Shown piece after piece: positions 1-7,900 of a DNA stretch of 64,000 nucleotides (its first letter is position 1; every line of letters begins with the position of its first letter). The translations under genes were made by a program, and so were the position numbers. The notes beneath the pieces are model-generated. The model ran no database searches, had not been told where the DNA came from, and saw nothing but the letters and a program-made list of their open reading frames with translations. The stretch is from [Ruminococcus] lactaris ATCC 29176 (GTDB lineage Bacteria > Bacillota > Clostridia > Lachnospirales > Lachnospiraceae). The stretch covers positions 496,001 through 560,000 of the forward strand of contig NZ_CP102292.1 of assembly GCF_025152405.1 (NCBI RefSeq), in the 5' to 3' direction.

Positions 1-96
1 TTTAGATGTGAGAAGATTTTGTGAGTATCTGTGGAGAGAGCAGTACCATACAGATCAGATGGAAACAGATCAGAAGAAAATAAGGAGGAGATTTCA

Positions 97-1494
97 ATGG
101 AGAGAAAAAATGCATGGAGTCAGTACAGTGCAGAGGAACTGAGCCGTCTTGAGGCAGTAAATGAGGATTATAAGGCCTGCCTGGATGCCGGAAAGACAGA
201 GCGGGAATGTGTACGTCTTACGATTGAAAGAATTGAAAAAGAAGGGTATAAGAACCTGAAAGAGGTCATCCGAAACGGTGAAAAAGTACAGGCAGGAGAT
301 AAGGTATACGCAGTATGCATGGACAAGACCATCGCAATGTTCCATATGGGAACAAAGCCACTGGAAGAGGGAATGAATCTTCTCGGAGCCCATATAGATT
401 CCCCACGCATTGATGTAAAGCAGAACCCACTTTATGAAAATGATGAATTTGCTTATCTTGATACACATTATTATGGCGGAATTAAGAAGTATCAGTGGGT
501 TACACTTCCGCTGGCACTGCACGGAGTGATCGCAAAAAAGGATGGAACAGTTGTAAATGTCAGCATTGGAGAAAAGGAAGATGATCCAGTTTTCGTTATT
601 ACAGATCTGCTGATCCATCTTGCAGCAAAGCAGATGGAAAAGAAAGCGTCCACAGTTGTTGAAGGAGAAAAGCTGGACCTGCTGATCGGAAGTCGTCCGA
701 TCGAACAGGATGAGAGTCTGGAAGAGAAAGAAAAAGAAGCTGTCAAGGCAAATGTAATGAAGCTGCTGAAAGAGTATTATGAGATGGAAGAGGAAGATTT
801 TCTTTCTGCAGAACTGGAGATTGTTCCGGCAGGAAAAGCACGTGATTGTGGTCTGGATCGCAGCATGGTGCTTGCATACGGACAGGATGACCGTGTGTGT
901 GCTTTCACATCTCTTTTTGCAATGCTGGATGTAGAAGCCGTGGAGCATACAGCCTGCTGTATTTTAGTGGATAAAGAAGAGATCGGAAGCGTTGGTGCGA
1001 CAGGTATGCATTCCCGTTTCTTTGAAAATACAGTTGCAGAGCTGGTGGCACTGACGGAAGGTGAGTCAGAACTGAAAGTCAGAAGAACCCTGATGAATTC
1101 CAGAATGCTCTCTTCTGATGTCAGTGCAGCATATGATCCGATGTATGCGGAAGTCTTTGAAAAGCGTAGTGCGGCATTCTTCGGAAAAGGTCTTGTATTT
1201 AATAAATTTACAGGATCACGTGGAAAGAGCGGATCGAATGATGCAAATGCAGAGTATCTTGCAAAGATCAGAAATGCAATGGATGCACAGGCGGTGGCAT
1301 ATCAGTTTGCAGAACTTGGAAAAGTAGATGCGGGCGGTGGAGGAACGATCGCCTATATCATGGCAAATTACGGAATGGAAGTCATTGACAGCGGAGTTGC
1401 CGTGCTGAGCATGCATGCTCCATGGGAAGTGACGAGCAAAGCCGATGTATATGAGGCATATAAAGGATACAGGGCATTCATTGAAGAAATGTAA
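97..1494 (+). CDS. M18 family aminopeptidase
   Basis: Cytosolic metallopeptidase of the M18 (aminopeptidase I) family that removes N-terminal residues from peptides. The 465-residue product has the family signatures in order: GAHIDSPR near residue 96, which holds metal-binding His and Asp; VDKEEIGSVGATG near residue 290, with the catalytic and metal-binding Glu pair; and a C-terminal MHAPWE segment near 438 with the last metal-ligand His. The ATG at 97 is chosen because AAGGAGG lies 7-10 bases upstream; the frame stays open further upstream to about position 31 but has no comparable ribosome site. Length is normal for the family. The exact peptide specificity cannot be read from sequence. Confidence 0.93.
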   Translation: MERKNAWSQYSAEELSRLEAVNEDYKACLDAGKTERECVRLTIERIEKEGYKNLKEVIRNGEKVQAGDKVYAVCMDKTIAMFHMGTKPLEEGMNLLGAHIDSPRIDVKQNPLYENDEFAYLDTHYYGGIKKYQWVTLPLALHGVIAKKDGTVVNVSIGEKEDDPVFVITDLLIHLAAKQMEKKASTVVEGEKLDLLIGSRPIEQDESLEEKEKEAVKANVMKLLKEYYEMEEEDFLSAELEIVPAGKARDCGLDRSMVLAYGQDDRVCAFTSLFAMLDVEAVEHTACCILVDKEEIGSVGATGMHSRFFENTVAELVALTEGESELKVRRTLMNSRMLSSDVSAAYDPMYAEVFEKRSAAFFGKGLVFNKFTGSRGKSGSNDANAEYLAKIRNAMDAQAVAYQFAELGKVDAGGGGTIAYIMANYGMEVIDSGVAVLSMHAPWEVTSKADVYEAYKGYRAFIEEM

Positions 1495-1517
1495 AGCAGA
1501 ATAGTGCCGGAGGTATT

Positions 1518-2234
1518 ATGGAACTACAGACATGGATCGTACTGATCATAGAGCTGATTGGAACGGTGGCATTTTCAGTTTCGGGAGCTATGGTCGGAAT
1601 GCGGAAGCAGATGGATATTTTCGGAGTGATCGTGCTTGGAGTTGTAACAGCAGTCGGTGGCGGAATGATGCGGGATGTGTTCCTCGGACAGATACCGGGA
1701 GCCTTTACTAAACCGGTTTATGTAGAGGCGGCAGTGGTGTCTGCGGTCATTCCGTTTGTATTGCTGTATGTGAATAAAAAGCTGCTCCACAGCAGATACC
1801 AGATAGTGTATACAAAGATTATTTTTCTGATGGATTCACTGGGACTGGGGATTTTCACGGCAATGGGGGTTTCAACGGGTGTGGGAGCAGGATATGAAAA
1901 AAATATGTTTTTTCTCTGCTTCCTCGGAACGCTGACCGGTGTTGGAGGTGGTCTGCTGCGGGATATGATGGCAGGGGTTCCACCCTATATTTTCGTAAAG
2001 CATGTCTATGCCTGTGCATCGATTGCCGGGGCGGTCTGCAGTGTACTGGTTTACCGTCGGTATGGGCAGATTCCGTCCCTGATCACCGGAACAGCAGTGA
2101 CGTTGCTGATCCGGCTTGCAGCTGCACATTACCGTTGGAATCTTCCCTGTGTGAAACTGGAGGAGGGACGGAGCAGTATAAATGAGCCGGGGACAGACAA
2201 AGCAGAAAAGGATATGCCGATGATAAATAAATAA
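1518..2234 (+). CDS. TRIC/UPF0126-type integral membrane protein (YadS/YicG-like)
   Basis: A 238-residue, strongly hydrophobic protein built from two homologous halves. Each half carries a glycine-rich signature: VGGGMMRDVFLG near residue 54 and VGGGLLRDMMAG near 140. These are typical of UPF0126 proteins, the prokaryotic relatives of trimeric intracellular cation channels. It starts 23 bp after the peptidase gene with GGAGG upstream. Its stop codon lies inside the target duplication of a 194-bp repeat element, so the end of the gene has been an insertion target. A cation channel role is inferred from the family; the transported ion is unknown. Confidence 0.85.
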   Translation: MELQTWIVLIIELIGTVAFSVSGAMVGMRKQMDIFGVIVLGVVTAVGGGMMRDVFLGQIPGAFTKPVYVEAAVVSAVIPFVLLYVNKKLLHSRYQIVYTKIIFLMDSLGLGIFTAMGVSTGVGAGYEKNMFFLCFLGTLTGVGGGLLRDMMAGVPPYIFVKHVYACASIAGAVCSVLVYRRYGQIPSLITGTAVTLLIRLAAAHYRWNLPCVKLEEGRSSINEPGTDKAEKDMPMINK

Positions 2235-2428
2235 GATGTTGGGGTCAAAAGCCCCCAACAATGATGCCAACGGATTGTTTCGTGCTACGCACTCCCGCAA
2301 TCCTACCCGCTATTCGCATATCATGGCGCTTACGCCCCACTTTTATGCTCATATCGGGGTGGGTCTCAAGGTCATTCTACCACCAGTGTGCAAGCACACG
2401 TGGTTTCAGACCTTTTGACCCTGACAGC
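2235..2428. mobile_element. 194-bp MITE-like element, copy 1
   Basis: First of three 194-bp copies (others at 7401-7594 and 9568-9761). It begins GATGTTGGGGTCAAAAG and ends with an imperfect inverted version of that sequence. Direct repeats of ATAAATAA flank it (2227-2234 and 2429-2436), as expected of a target duplication. It has no coding capacity. Internal hairpins include TGTTGGGG/CCCCAACA near the left end and GTGTGC/GCACAC near the right end. It sits directly against the stop codon of the membrane protein gene. Confidence 0.85.
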
Positions 2429-2554
2429 ATAAATAAAGGACAGATCAGACAGAAAAGCTATAATATTCGACATGGTGTGCAGTAACGAATCTGAATGAGG
2501 CATAAATGAACAAAAAAGCATTGTAAAGATTGTACATAATTACGAACAAAACGC

Positions 2555-2583
2555 TTGACTCAACCATGTAAAACTATTAAAAT
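2555..2583 (+). promoter_or_regulatory. Sigma-A promoter of ppdK
   Basis: A -35 box TTGACT (2555-2560), a 17-bp spacer and a -10 box TAAAAT (2578-2583) lie about 60 bp upstream of the ppdK start codon. The fit to the vegetative consensus is good and no other gene could use it. Confidence 0.75.
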
Positions 2584-2642
2584 ATTATATGCGAATTAAT
2601 GTAAATTTATTTGTAAAAAATTATTTTAGGAGGTCATTGAAC

Positions 2643-5270
2643 ATGGCAAAATGGGTTTATATGTTCACTGAAGGTAACGCCGACATGAGAAATCTTCTCG
2701 GTGGAAAAGGCGCAAACCTTGCAGAGATGACAAACCTGGGACTCCCGGTACCACAGGGATTCACAGTAACAACTGAGGCTTGTACACAGTACTATGAGGA
2801 TGGCAGACAGATCAACGACGAAATTATGGGTCAGATCATGGAAGCTATCGATAAAATGGAAGGCATCACAGGAAAGAAATTCGGAGACAAGCAGAATCCG
2901 CTTCTCGTTTCCGTTCGTTCTGGAGCAAGAGCTTCCATGCCAGGTATGATGGATACGATCCTGAACCTTGGACTGAATGAAGAAGTTGTTGAGACACTGG
3001 CAGAAGCTTCAGGCAACCCACGTTGGGCTTGGGACTGCTACAGAAGATTTATCCAGATGTTCTCTGATGTAGTTATGGAAGTTGGTAAGAAGTATTTTGA
3101 AGAACTTATCGACAAGATGAAAGAAGAAAAAGGTGTTAAGCAGGACGTTGATCTTGACGCTGATGACCTGAAGAAGCTGGCTGAGCAGTTCAAGGCAGAG
3201 TACAAGTCCAAGATCGGTTCAGACTTCCCTTCAGATCCGAAAGAGCAGTTGATGGAGGCTGTTAAGGCTGTATTCCGTTCATGGGACAACCCGAGAGCTA
3301 ACGTTTACCGTCGTGATAATGATATCCCGTATTCATGGGGAACAGCAGTTAACGTACAGATGATGGCATTCGGTAACATGGGAGATGACTGTGGTACAGG
3401 TGTTGCCTTCACTCGTGACCCTGCTACAGGAGAGAACGGTCTGTTCGGAGAGTTCCTGACAAATGCACAGGGCGAGGACGTTGTTGCCGGTGTTCGTACA
3501 CCAATGCACATTTCCGAGATGGAGCAGAAGTTCCCGGAAGCATTCAAGCAGTTTAAAGAAGTATGCAATACTCTGGAGAAGCACTACAGAGATATGCAGG
3601 ATATGGAGTTTACTGTAGAGCATGGTAAACTGTATATGCTTCAGACACGTAATGGTAAGAGAACAGCTCAGGCTGCTCTTAAGATCGCTTGTGATCTTGT
3701 AGATGAAGGAATGAGAACAGAGGAAGAGGCTGTTGCAATGATCGACCCTCGTAACCTCGATACTCTGCTTCACCCACAGTTCGACGCTGCAGCACTGAAA
3801 GCTGCTACACCAATGGCTAAAGCACTTGGAGCATCTCCAGGAGCTGCTTGTGGTAAAGTCGTATTCACAGCTGATGACGCTGTAGAGTGGGCTGCAAGAG
3901 GAGAGAAAGTTATCCTTGTTCGTCTTGAGACATCACCAGAAGATATCACAGGTATGAAGTCAGCTCAGGGTATCCTGACAGTTCGTGGTGGTATGACATC
4001 CCATGCAGCCGTAGTTGCACGTGGAATGGGTACATGCTGTGTATCTGGTTGTGGTGACATCACAATGGACGAAGCTAATAAGAAATTTACACTTGCAGGA
4101 AAAGAATTCCACGAGGGAGATTCAATCTCACTTGATGGATCCACAGGTGCTATCTATGACGGAATCATCCCGACTGTAGACGCTACAATCGCTGGTGAGT
4201 TCGGAAGAATCATGGGATGGGCTGACAAGTACAGAACTATGAAGGTTCGTACAAATGCTGATACACCGGCTGACGCTAAGAAAGCTCGTGAGCTTGGTGC
4301 AGAAGGTATCGGACTTTGCCGTACAGAGCATATGTTCTTTGAAGGCAACAGAATCGACGCATTCCGTGAGATGATCTGTGCAGAGACAGTGGAAGAAAGA
4401 GAAGCAGCACTTGCTAAGATCCTTCCGGAGCAGCAGGGAGACTTCGAGAAACTGTATGAAGCTCTTGAAGGTAACCCGGTTACAATTCGTTTCCTTGACC
4501 CACCGCTTCATGAGTTCGTTCCTACAGAGGAAGAGGACATCAAGAAACTGGCTGACGCTCAGGGCAAGACAGTTGACCAGATCAAAGCTATTATCGACAG
4601 CCTGCACGAGTTCAACCCAATGATGGGACACCGTGGATGCCGTCTTGCAGTTACATATCCAGAGATTGCTAAGATGCAGACAAGTGCTGTTATCCGTGCA
4701 GCAATCAATGTAAAGAAAGCTCATCCAGATTGGAACGTTAAACCAGAGATCATGATCCCACTTGTTGGAGATATCAAAGAGCTTAAATACGTTAAGAAAT
4801 TCGTTGTAGAGACAGCTGACGCTGAGATCGCAGCAGCTGGAAGCGACCTTGAGTACGAGGTTGGTACAATGATCGAGATCCCAAGAGCTGCTCTTACAGC
4901 TGACGATATCGCAAAAGAAGCTGACTTCTTCTGCTTCGGAACAAACGACCTTACACAGATGACATACGGATTCTCCCGTGATGACGCTGGTAAGTTCCTT
5001 GATGCTTACTATGACGCTAAGATCTTCGAGAACGATCCATTCGCTAAACTGGATCAGGTTGGTGTTGGTAAGCTCATGAAGATGGCTATCGAACTCGGAA
5101 AACCGGTTAACCCGACACTCCACGTTGGTATCTGTGGAGAGCATGGTGGAGATCCAAGCTCTGTAGAGTTCTGCAACAGCATTGGACTTGACTATGTATC
5201 CTGCTCACCATTCCGTGTACCGATCGCTCGTCTTGCAGCAGCACAGGCAGCTATCAACCAGAAGAAATAA
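2643..5270 (+). CDS. ppdK: Pyruvate, phosphate dikinase
   Basis: Reversibly converts pyruvate, ATP and phosphate to PEP, AMP and pyrophosphate in the cytosol. In clostridia it often serves PPi-linked glycolysis. The 875-residue protein has an N-terminal ATP-grasp domain, a swivelling phosphohistidine domain with GGMTSHAAVVARGMG (catalytic His near residue 454) and a C-terminal TIM-barrel with the ICGEHGGDP signature (catalytic Cys near 831). These positions match the classical clostridial enzyme. The ATG at 2643 has AGGAGG 9 bases upstream; the longer reading frame to about 2589 lacks a ribosome site. The gene is monocistronic with its own strong promoter. The local sequence is noticeably biased to a few preferred codons, as expected for a highly expressed enzyme. 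Confidence 0.98.
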   Translation: MAKWVYMFTEGNADMRNLLGGKGANLAEMTNLGLPVPQGFTVTTEACTQYYEDGRQINDEIMGQIMEAIDKMEGITGKKFGDKQNPLLVSVRSGARASMPGMMDTILNLGLNEEVVETLAEASGNPRWAWDCYRRFIQMFSDVVMEVGKKYFEELIDKMKEEKGVKQDVDLDADDLKKLAEQFKAEYKSKIGSDFPSDPKEQLMEAVKAVFRSWDNPRANVYRRDNDIPYSWGTAVNVQMMAFGNMGDDCGTGVAFTRDPATGENGLFGEFLTNAQGEDVVAGVRTPMHISEMEQKFPEAFKQFKEVCNTLEKHYRDMQDMEFTVEHGKLYMLQTRNGKRTAQAALKIACDLVDEGMRTEEEAVAMIDPRNLDTLLHPQFDAAALKAATPMAKALGASPGAACGKVVFTADDAVEWAARGEKVILVRLETSPEDITGMKSAQGILTVRGGMTSHAAVVARGMGTCCVSGCGDITMDEANKKFTLAGKEFHEGDSISLDGSTGAIYDGIIPTVDATIAGEFGRIMGWADKYRTMKVRTNADTPADAKKARELGAEGIGLCRTEHMFFEGNRIDAFREMICAETVEEREAALAKILPEQQGDFEKLYEALEGNPVTIRFLDPPLHEFVPTEEEDIKKLADAQGKTVDQIKAIIDSLHEFNPMMGHRGCRLAVTYPEIAKMQTSAVIRAAINVKKAHPDWNVKPEIMIPLVGDIKELKYVKKFVVETADAEIAAAGSDLEYEVGTMIEIPRAALTADDIAKEADFFCFGTNDLTQMTYGFSRDDAGKFLDAYYDAKIFENDPFAKLDQVGVGKLMKMAIELGKPVNPTLHVGICGEHGGDPSSVEFCNSIGLDYVSCSPFRVPIARLAAAQAAINQKK

Positions 5271-5280
5271 ACTGTTGGTA

Positions 5281-5421
5281 ATATCACAGGGCAAACCCAA
5301 TTATCCAGTTTTAGGGCAAAACTTCTATCCAGTACACACAGCTAAACACATAGCTAACTGACTAGAAAATCAGCCCCCAAATTGTACCAGAGTACAGATA
5401 AAAAGAACCGTCCTGTGATAT
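5281..5421 (+). other. ppdK 3' noncoding segment with closing inverted repeat
   Basis: Ten bases ATATCACAGG at 5281-5290 are exactly complementary to CCTGTGATAT at 5412-5421, closing a 121-nt interior. Inside are two imperfect tandem units that share GGGCAAA and TATCCAGT. No reading frame of note. It may be the folded 3' UTR of ppdK or a small RNA; I cannot tell which. Confidence 0.4.
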
Positions 5422-5468
5422 GAAATTAACTTGAGTATTTAATCAAGTTAAATGTCCAAGCATAAACT

Positions 5469-5519
5469 AAGACTCTTGGAACTTTAGAGAAATAATCTAA
5501 GGTTTCAGGAGTCTTTTTT
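5469..5519 (+). terminator. Rho-independent terminator downstream of ppdK
   Basis: A long, slightly imperfect stem pairs AGACTC with GAGTCT, extended inward by TTGGAAC/GGTTTCA and TTAGA/TCTAA, and is followed by TTTTTT. A perfect 9-bp inverted repeat TTAACTTGA/TCAAGTTAA lies just upstream at about 5426-5451. It would end the ppdK transcript about 250 nt past the stop codon. Confidence 0.8.
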
Positions 5520-5581
5520 GTTTTAGAAAAATTTGTAATTACTTACCTTGTTACTTAGTAAATGAATTTCTTAATGCCTTC

Positions 5582-5749
5582 TTAGAGAGTATGCTTCTTA
5601 GAAAGTATAATTTTGTCGAGTAATGTGGGATTATTAGACAAAATTAAGTGGTTGGAAAAAGAAACATCTGTAAAGGTAATAACAGAACCAGTTGAAAGTA
5701 AGATTTCCAATGTGTTATTCGGTTTCCAATTAATATTGAGAATATCCAT
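5582..5749 (-). CDS. Small hypothetical protein (55 aa)
   Basis: A minus-strand reading frame starting MDILNINWKPNN and ending KKHTL. It has a convincing AGAGGTGAT ribosome site 6 bases before the ATG and a possible -10 TATAAT further upstream (near 5818). The product is rich in Asn, Leu, Ser and Thr and resembles no family I recognise. It lies opposite in direction to all neighbours, in a region otherwise made of mobile-element scars, so it may be an accessory remnant. The existence of the reading frame is certain; that it is expressed is inferred only from the ribosome site. Confidence 0.4.
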   Translation of the reverse strand: MDILNINWKPNNTLEILLSTGSVITFTDVSFSNHLILSNNPTLLDKIILSKKHTL

Positions 5750-5902
5750 TTATATCACCTCTTTTTTCTGTTGTATGTAGAGTCATAGTCCATTATTGGT
5801 AGTAATAGGCTACAATATTATTATACGAAAACAATAGAGAAAAGAGGAACTGATTAAAAATCAAGATAATATTTCATCGTTGACATTTCATAACATAACT
5901 AC

Positions 5903-6034
5903 ATGACAAAGGAGAGTGTTACGGATAAGCCAGTGACAAGGGTGTCATTAAAGGAAAGGCTGGAAAATATGAAGCAGAAAGTAGCCGGAATGGATAAGCA
6001 TGAAAAAGTAAAGGAGAAAGAGGAGGTTCGCTGA
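5903..6034 (+). pseudogene. Charged C-terminal remnant, probably of a conjugative-element protein
   Basis: A 43-codon reading frame (MTKESVTDKPVTRVSLKERL to the end VKEKEEVR), rich in Lys and Glu, with no ribosome site. The SLKERLENMKQK style resembles the basic tails of DUF4316/YodL-type proteins of clostridial conjugative transposons. A fragment that looks like the body of such a protein lies 1 kb downstream (7060-7160). The assignment is by resemblance only. Confidence 0.35.
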
Positions 6035-6060
6035 TTTTAAAAAAATTCACAACTATGTTA

Positions 6061-6089
6061 TTGCAAATTTTGCAGTTACCGAATACAAT
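6061..6089 (+). promoter_or_regulatory. Promoter of the small-protein/GNAT cassette
   Basis: TTGCAA (6061-6066), 17 bp, TACAAT (6084-6089), about 60 bp ahead of the first gene. With the terminator at 6951-6987 this makes the two-gene cassette a self-contained unit. Confidence 0.55.
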
Positions 6090-6147
6090 AAAAATAGAAA
6101 AGTATGATTAAGCGAAGATAAGCCATACTAATGAAGGAGGTGTTTAT

Positions 6148-6342
6148 ATGGCAACTTCAAGTATTACTAAGAATTTTGTTATATCAGGTCAAAGGCAGGT
6201 TGAGATGTTTGCTGATGCGATTGAAGCATCTGCCAACGATCAGACACCTTCCATTAAAGTTAATGCTACTTTTTTAACAGATCCGAAAGATATAGCGAAA
6301 TTTATGCAAAAAAGGAAGAAAGCGAATGCAGGAAGTAAGTAA
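6148..6342 (+). CDS. Small partner protein of the GNAT cassette (possible antitoxin)
   Basis: A 64-residue protein beginning MATSSITKNFVISGQRQVEM, with a strong GAAGGAGGTG ribosome site. It has an acidic, Ala-rich middle and a very basic end (KRKKANAGSK). The following acetyltransferase gene overlaps its last 17 bases, so the two are translationally coupled. A small protein followed by an overlapping GNAT gene is the layout of acetyltransferase toxin-antitoxin pairs, but I see no named DNA-binding motif and cannot prove antitoxin activity. It could instead be a simple accessory subunit. Confidence 0.6.
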   Translation: MATSSITKNFVISGQRQVEMFADAIEASANDQTPSIKVNATFLTDPKDIAKFMQKRKKANAGSK

Positions 6343-6940
6343 ATACACGGTTTTCAACATTCGTGAGTATTTGAATGGAAACAATGAAGAACTCGGAGAG
6401 GACGATTTACGACAGGTTCTTTCCGAGTTTTCATGTGAGAAAAATCCGGATGTTGAAAGATTTGCAAAAGAACAGTCAATAGAATTTGCCAAAAAGCAGC
6501 AATCCGTCACCTATCTGGTGTTTTCAACAGAAGATGCGGAACTTGTGGGATATTTTGCAATTACCATAAAGCCAATAACGGTAAATGCAGAGTCATTTAG
6601 TAATACAATAAAGAAAAAACTAGCCAGAGTAAGTGAGCTGAATGAGCAGAATCATACATATAATATGGCAGCTTACTTGATAGCACAGCTTGGCAAAAAC
6701 TATAACAATGGTGCAAATGACCGAATTACCGGGGAGGAATTGCTTGGACTGGCAATTAAGCAGTTACAGCAGTTACAGTATTTAGCTGGTGGTATGGTAG
6801 TTTTTCTCGAAACATTAAATGAAGAAAAATTGCTGTCTTTTTATCAAGGGAAAGGTTTTCAGCAGTTTGACAGCAGATTATCGGAATCAGCCAGTCATGA
6901 ACCACATGAGTTGATTCAGTTATTAAAAATTTTAAAGTAA
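6326..6940 (+). CDS. GNAT-family acetyltransferase (possible toxin of a TA-like pair)
   Basis: A 204-residue protein with the GNAT pattern. The strand YLVFSTEDAELVGYFAITIKPI is near residue 65-85. A middle segment around 115-160 contains YLIAQLGKNYNN and a helix LLGLAIKQLQQL, where acetyl-CoA normally binds. The C-terminal VVFLETLNEEKLLSFYQGKGFQQF is the usual GNAT motif B. It begins inside the preceding small gene and is followed by a strong terminator. The substrate is unknown. It is longer than typical TacT toxins (about 160 aa) because of an N-terminal helical region of about 60 residues. Acetylating chemistry is from family knowledge; toxin function is inferred from gene layout. Confidence 0.7.
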   Translation: MQEVSKYTVFNIREYLNGNNEELGEDDLRQVLSEFSCEKNPDVERFAKEQSIEFAKKQQSVTYLVFSTEDAELVGYFAITIKPITVNAESFSNTIKKKLARVSELNEQNHTYNMAAYLIAQLGKNYNNGANDRITGEELLGLAIKQLQQLQYLAGGMVVFLETLNEEKLLSFYQGKGFQQFDSRLSESASHEPHELIQLLKILK

Positions 6941-6950
6941 CATAGAGACA

Positions 6951-6987
6951 GGTGTATGGAAAATATTAAAATCCATACACCTTTTTT
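6951..6987 (+). terminator. Rho-independent terminator after the GNAT gene
   Basis: Perfect 10-bp stem GGTGTATGGA/TCCATACACC with an 11-nt loop, followed by TTTTTT. It starts 10 bp after the acetyltransferase stop codon. Confidence 0.9.
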
Positions 6988-7059
6988 AGTTTTCAGATAC
7001 CGTCTTGTGAATTTACAGAGCGGTATTTTTGCGTTTAGAAGAAAGGAAATCATAACTAT

Positions 7060-7160
7060 GTGGGAGAATTATCCGAGTTGCAGGGACAGACACAGGGGGA
7101 AACGCTGGAAGCGGTTTATGAAAAATTCAATATAGACCACCTAGCAGATTACAAGGGACA
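7060..7160 (+). pseudogene. Fragment of a conjugative-element DUF4316/YodL-like protein
   Basis: The reading frame from 7060 encodes GELSELQGQTQGETLEAVYEKFNIDHLADYKGH, which resembles the motif EKFNIDHPADFKGH found in proteins of clostridial integrative conjugative elements. After GH, where the family continues with SLSVSDVV, the sequence turns into antisense DNA of an XRE regulator. The junction is therefore near 7155-7165. The frame stays open to 7305 only as nonsense. It is a scar of an excised or deleted element. Confidence 0.6.
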
Positions 7161-7235
7161 TTGTTCCTGTGATAGTCCGAGTTTTGTGCGAGCTTCTCGC
7201 ACTGCATCGGCAAGATTTTGTTTTATGTCCTGCAT
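7149..7235 (-). pseudogene. N-terminal fragment of an XRE-family (HTH) regulator
   Basis: On the minus strand an ATG at 7235, preceded by GGAGGTGAATTACA, encodes 28 residues beginning MQDIKQNLADAVREARTKLG and continuing LSQEQ, then stops. NLADAVREARTKLGLSQEQ is the first helix of a typical XRE domain (usual continuation LAEKTG). The break after EQ coincides with the junction to the conjugative-element fragment on the other strand, so one deletion truncated both genes. Confidence 0.65.
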
Positions 7236-7400
7236 TGTAATTCACCTCCACAGTAGTTTGCATTACACATTAAAAAGAATGAATTGCATTGCGATACAGT
7301 TATAATATGGAGTAAAATACATGATGAGAAAGAAGCGGAAAAGATATAGATCTATTAGTAACATCATGACAACTCAGTAAAATACATGCTATAATAAAAA

Positions 7401-7594
7401 GATGTTGGGGTCAAAAGCCCCCAACAATGATGCCAACGGATTGTTTCGTGCTACGCACCCCCACAATCCTACCCGCTATTCGCATATCATGGTGCTTACG
7501 CCCCACTTTTATGCTCATATCGGGGCGGGTCTCAAGGTCATTCTACCACCAGTGTGCAAGCTCATGTGGGCTTAGACCTTTTGCCCCTGACATC
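7401..7594. mobile_element. 194-bp MITE-like element, copy 2
   Basis: Same length as copies 1 and 3 and close to copy 1 in sequence, except that the 3' half of its right-hand hairpin resembles copy 3. It therefore looks chimaeric, and its inner stem GTGTGC/GCTCAT is mismatched. Its flanks are not direct repeats but an extended inverted repeat (AATAAAA on the left, TTTTATT on the right), so this copy lacks a clear target duplication. It lies just upstream of the truncated GGDEF gene. Confidence 0.85.
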
Positions 7595-7639
7595 TTTTAT
7601 TATTAATAGTATAGAAAGAAAAGAAAGGCAGCAACTGCA

Positions 7640-7897
7640 ATGGAGAATATTTTCCCGGGAAATGCATTCCGGGTTGGTGGAGACGAATTTGTAATTATTG
7701 AGACGGGGATTGTTAAGGCACAGTTTTTTCAAAAATTAGATGAGCTTCGCAGGGAAATGGAAAAAAGAAAAGAGAACTTTTCTATTGGTGTTTTATGGAG
7801 AGAGAATGAAAATGACATAGTTACCATGTTAAAAGAGGCAGATAATATCATGTATACTGAGAAGAAAAAATATCATTTAGAAAATAAGGAATTGTAG
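7640..7897 (+). pseudogene. 5'-truncated diguanylate cyclase (GGDEF domain end)
   Basis: Encodes only the second half of a GGDEF domain: FRVGGDEFVIIE, which includes the active-site GGDEF itself, through ADNIMYTEKKKYH, which normally closes the domain. The first half, with the nucleotide-binding and metal Asp region, is missing, as are any sensor domains. Upstream, an in-frame stop and the 194-bp repeat copy 2 intervene, so the start of the gene was lost by deletion at or near the repeat insertion. The in-frame ATG at 7640 lacks a clear ribosome site. Activity is very unlikely. Confidence 0.8.
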
Positions 7898-7900
7898 AAT

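Noticed and set aside
94-948. Long antisense open frames opposite the M18, ppdK and rmlB genes (for example 4128-5144 and 5568-6521)
   Set aside because: They are shadows caused by codon bias of the real genes: no ribosome sites, Cys/Ser/Leu-rich nonsense products.
7312-7389. Direct repeat AGTAAAATACATG about 65 bp apart upstream of the 194-bp copy 2
   Set aside because: Only two short units in AT-rich DNA; not a CRISPR array and not clearly an iteron set.
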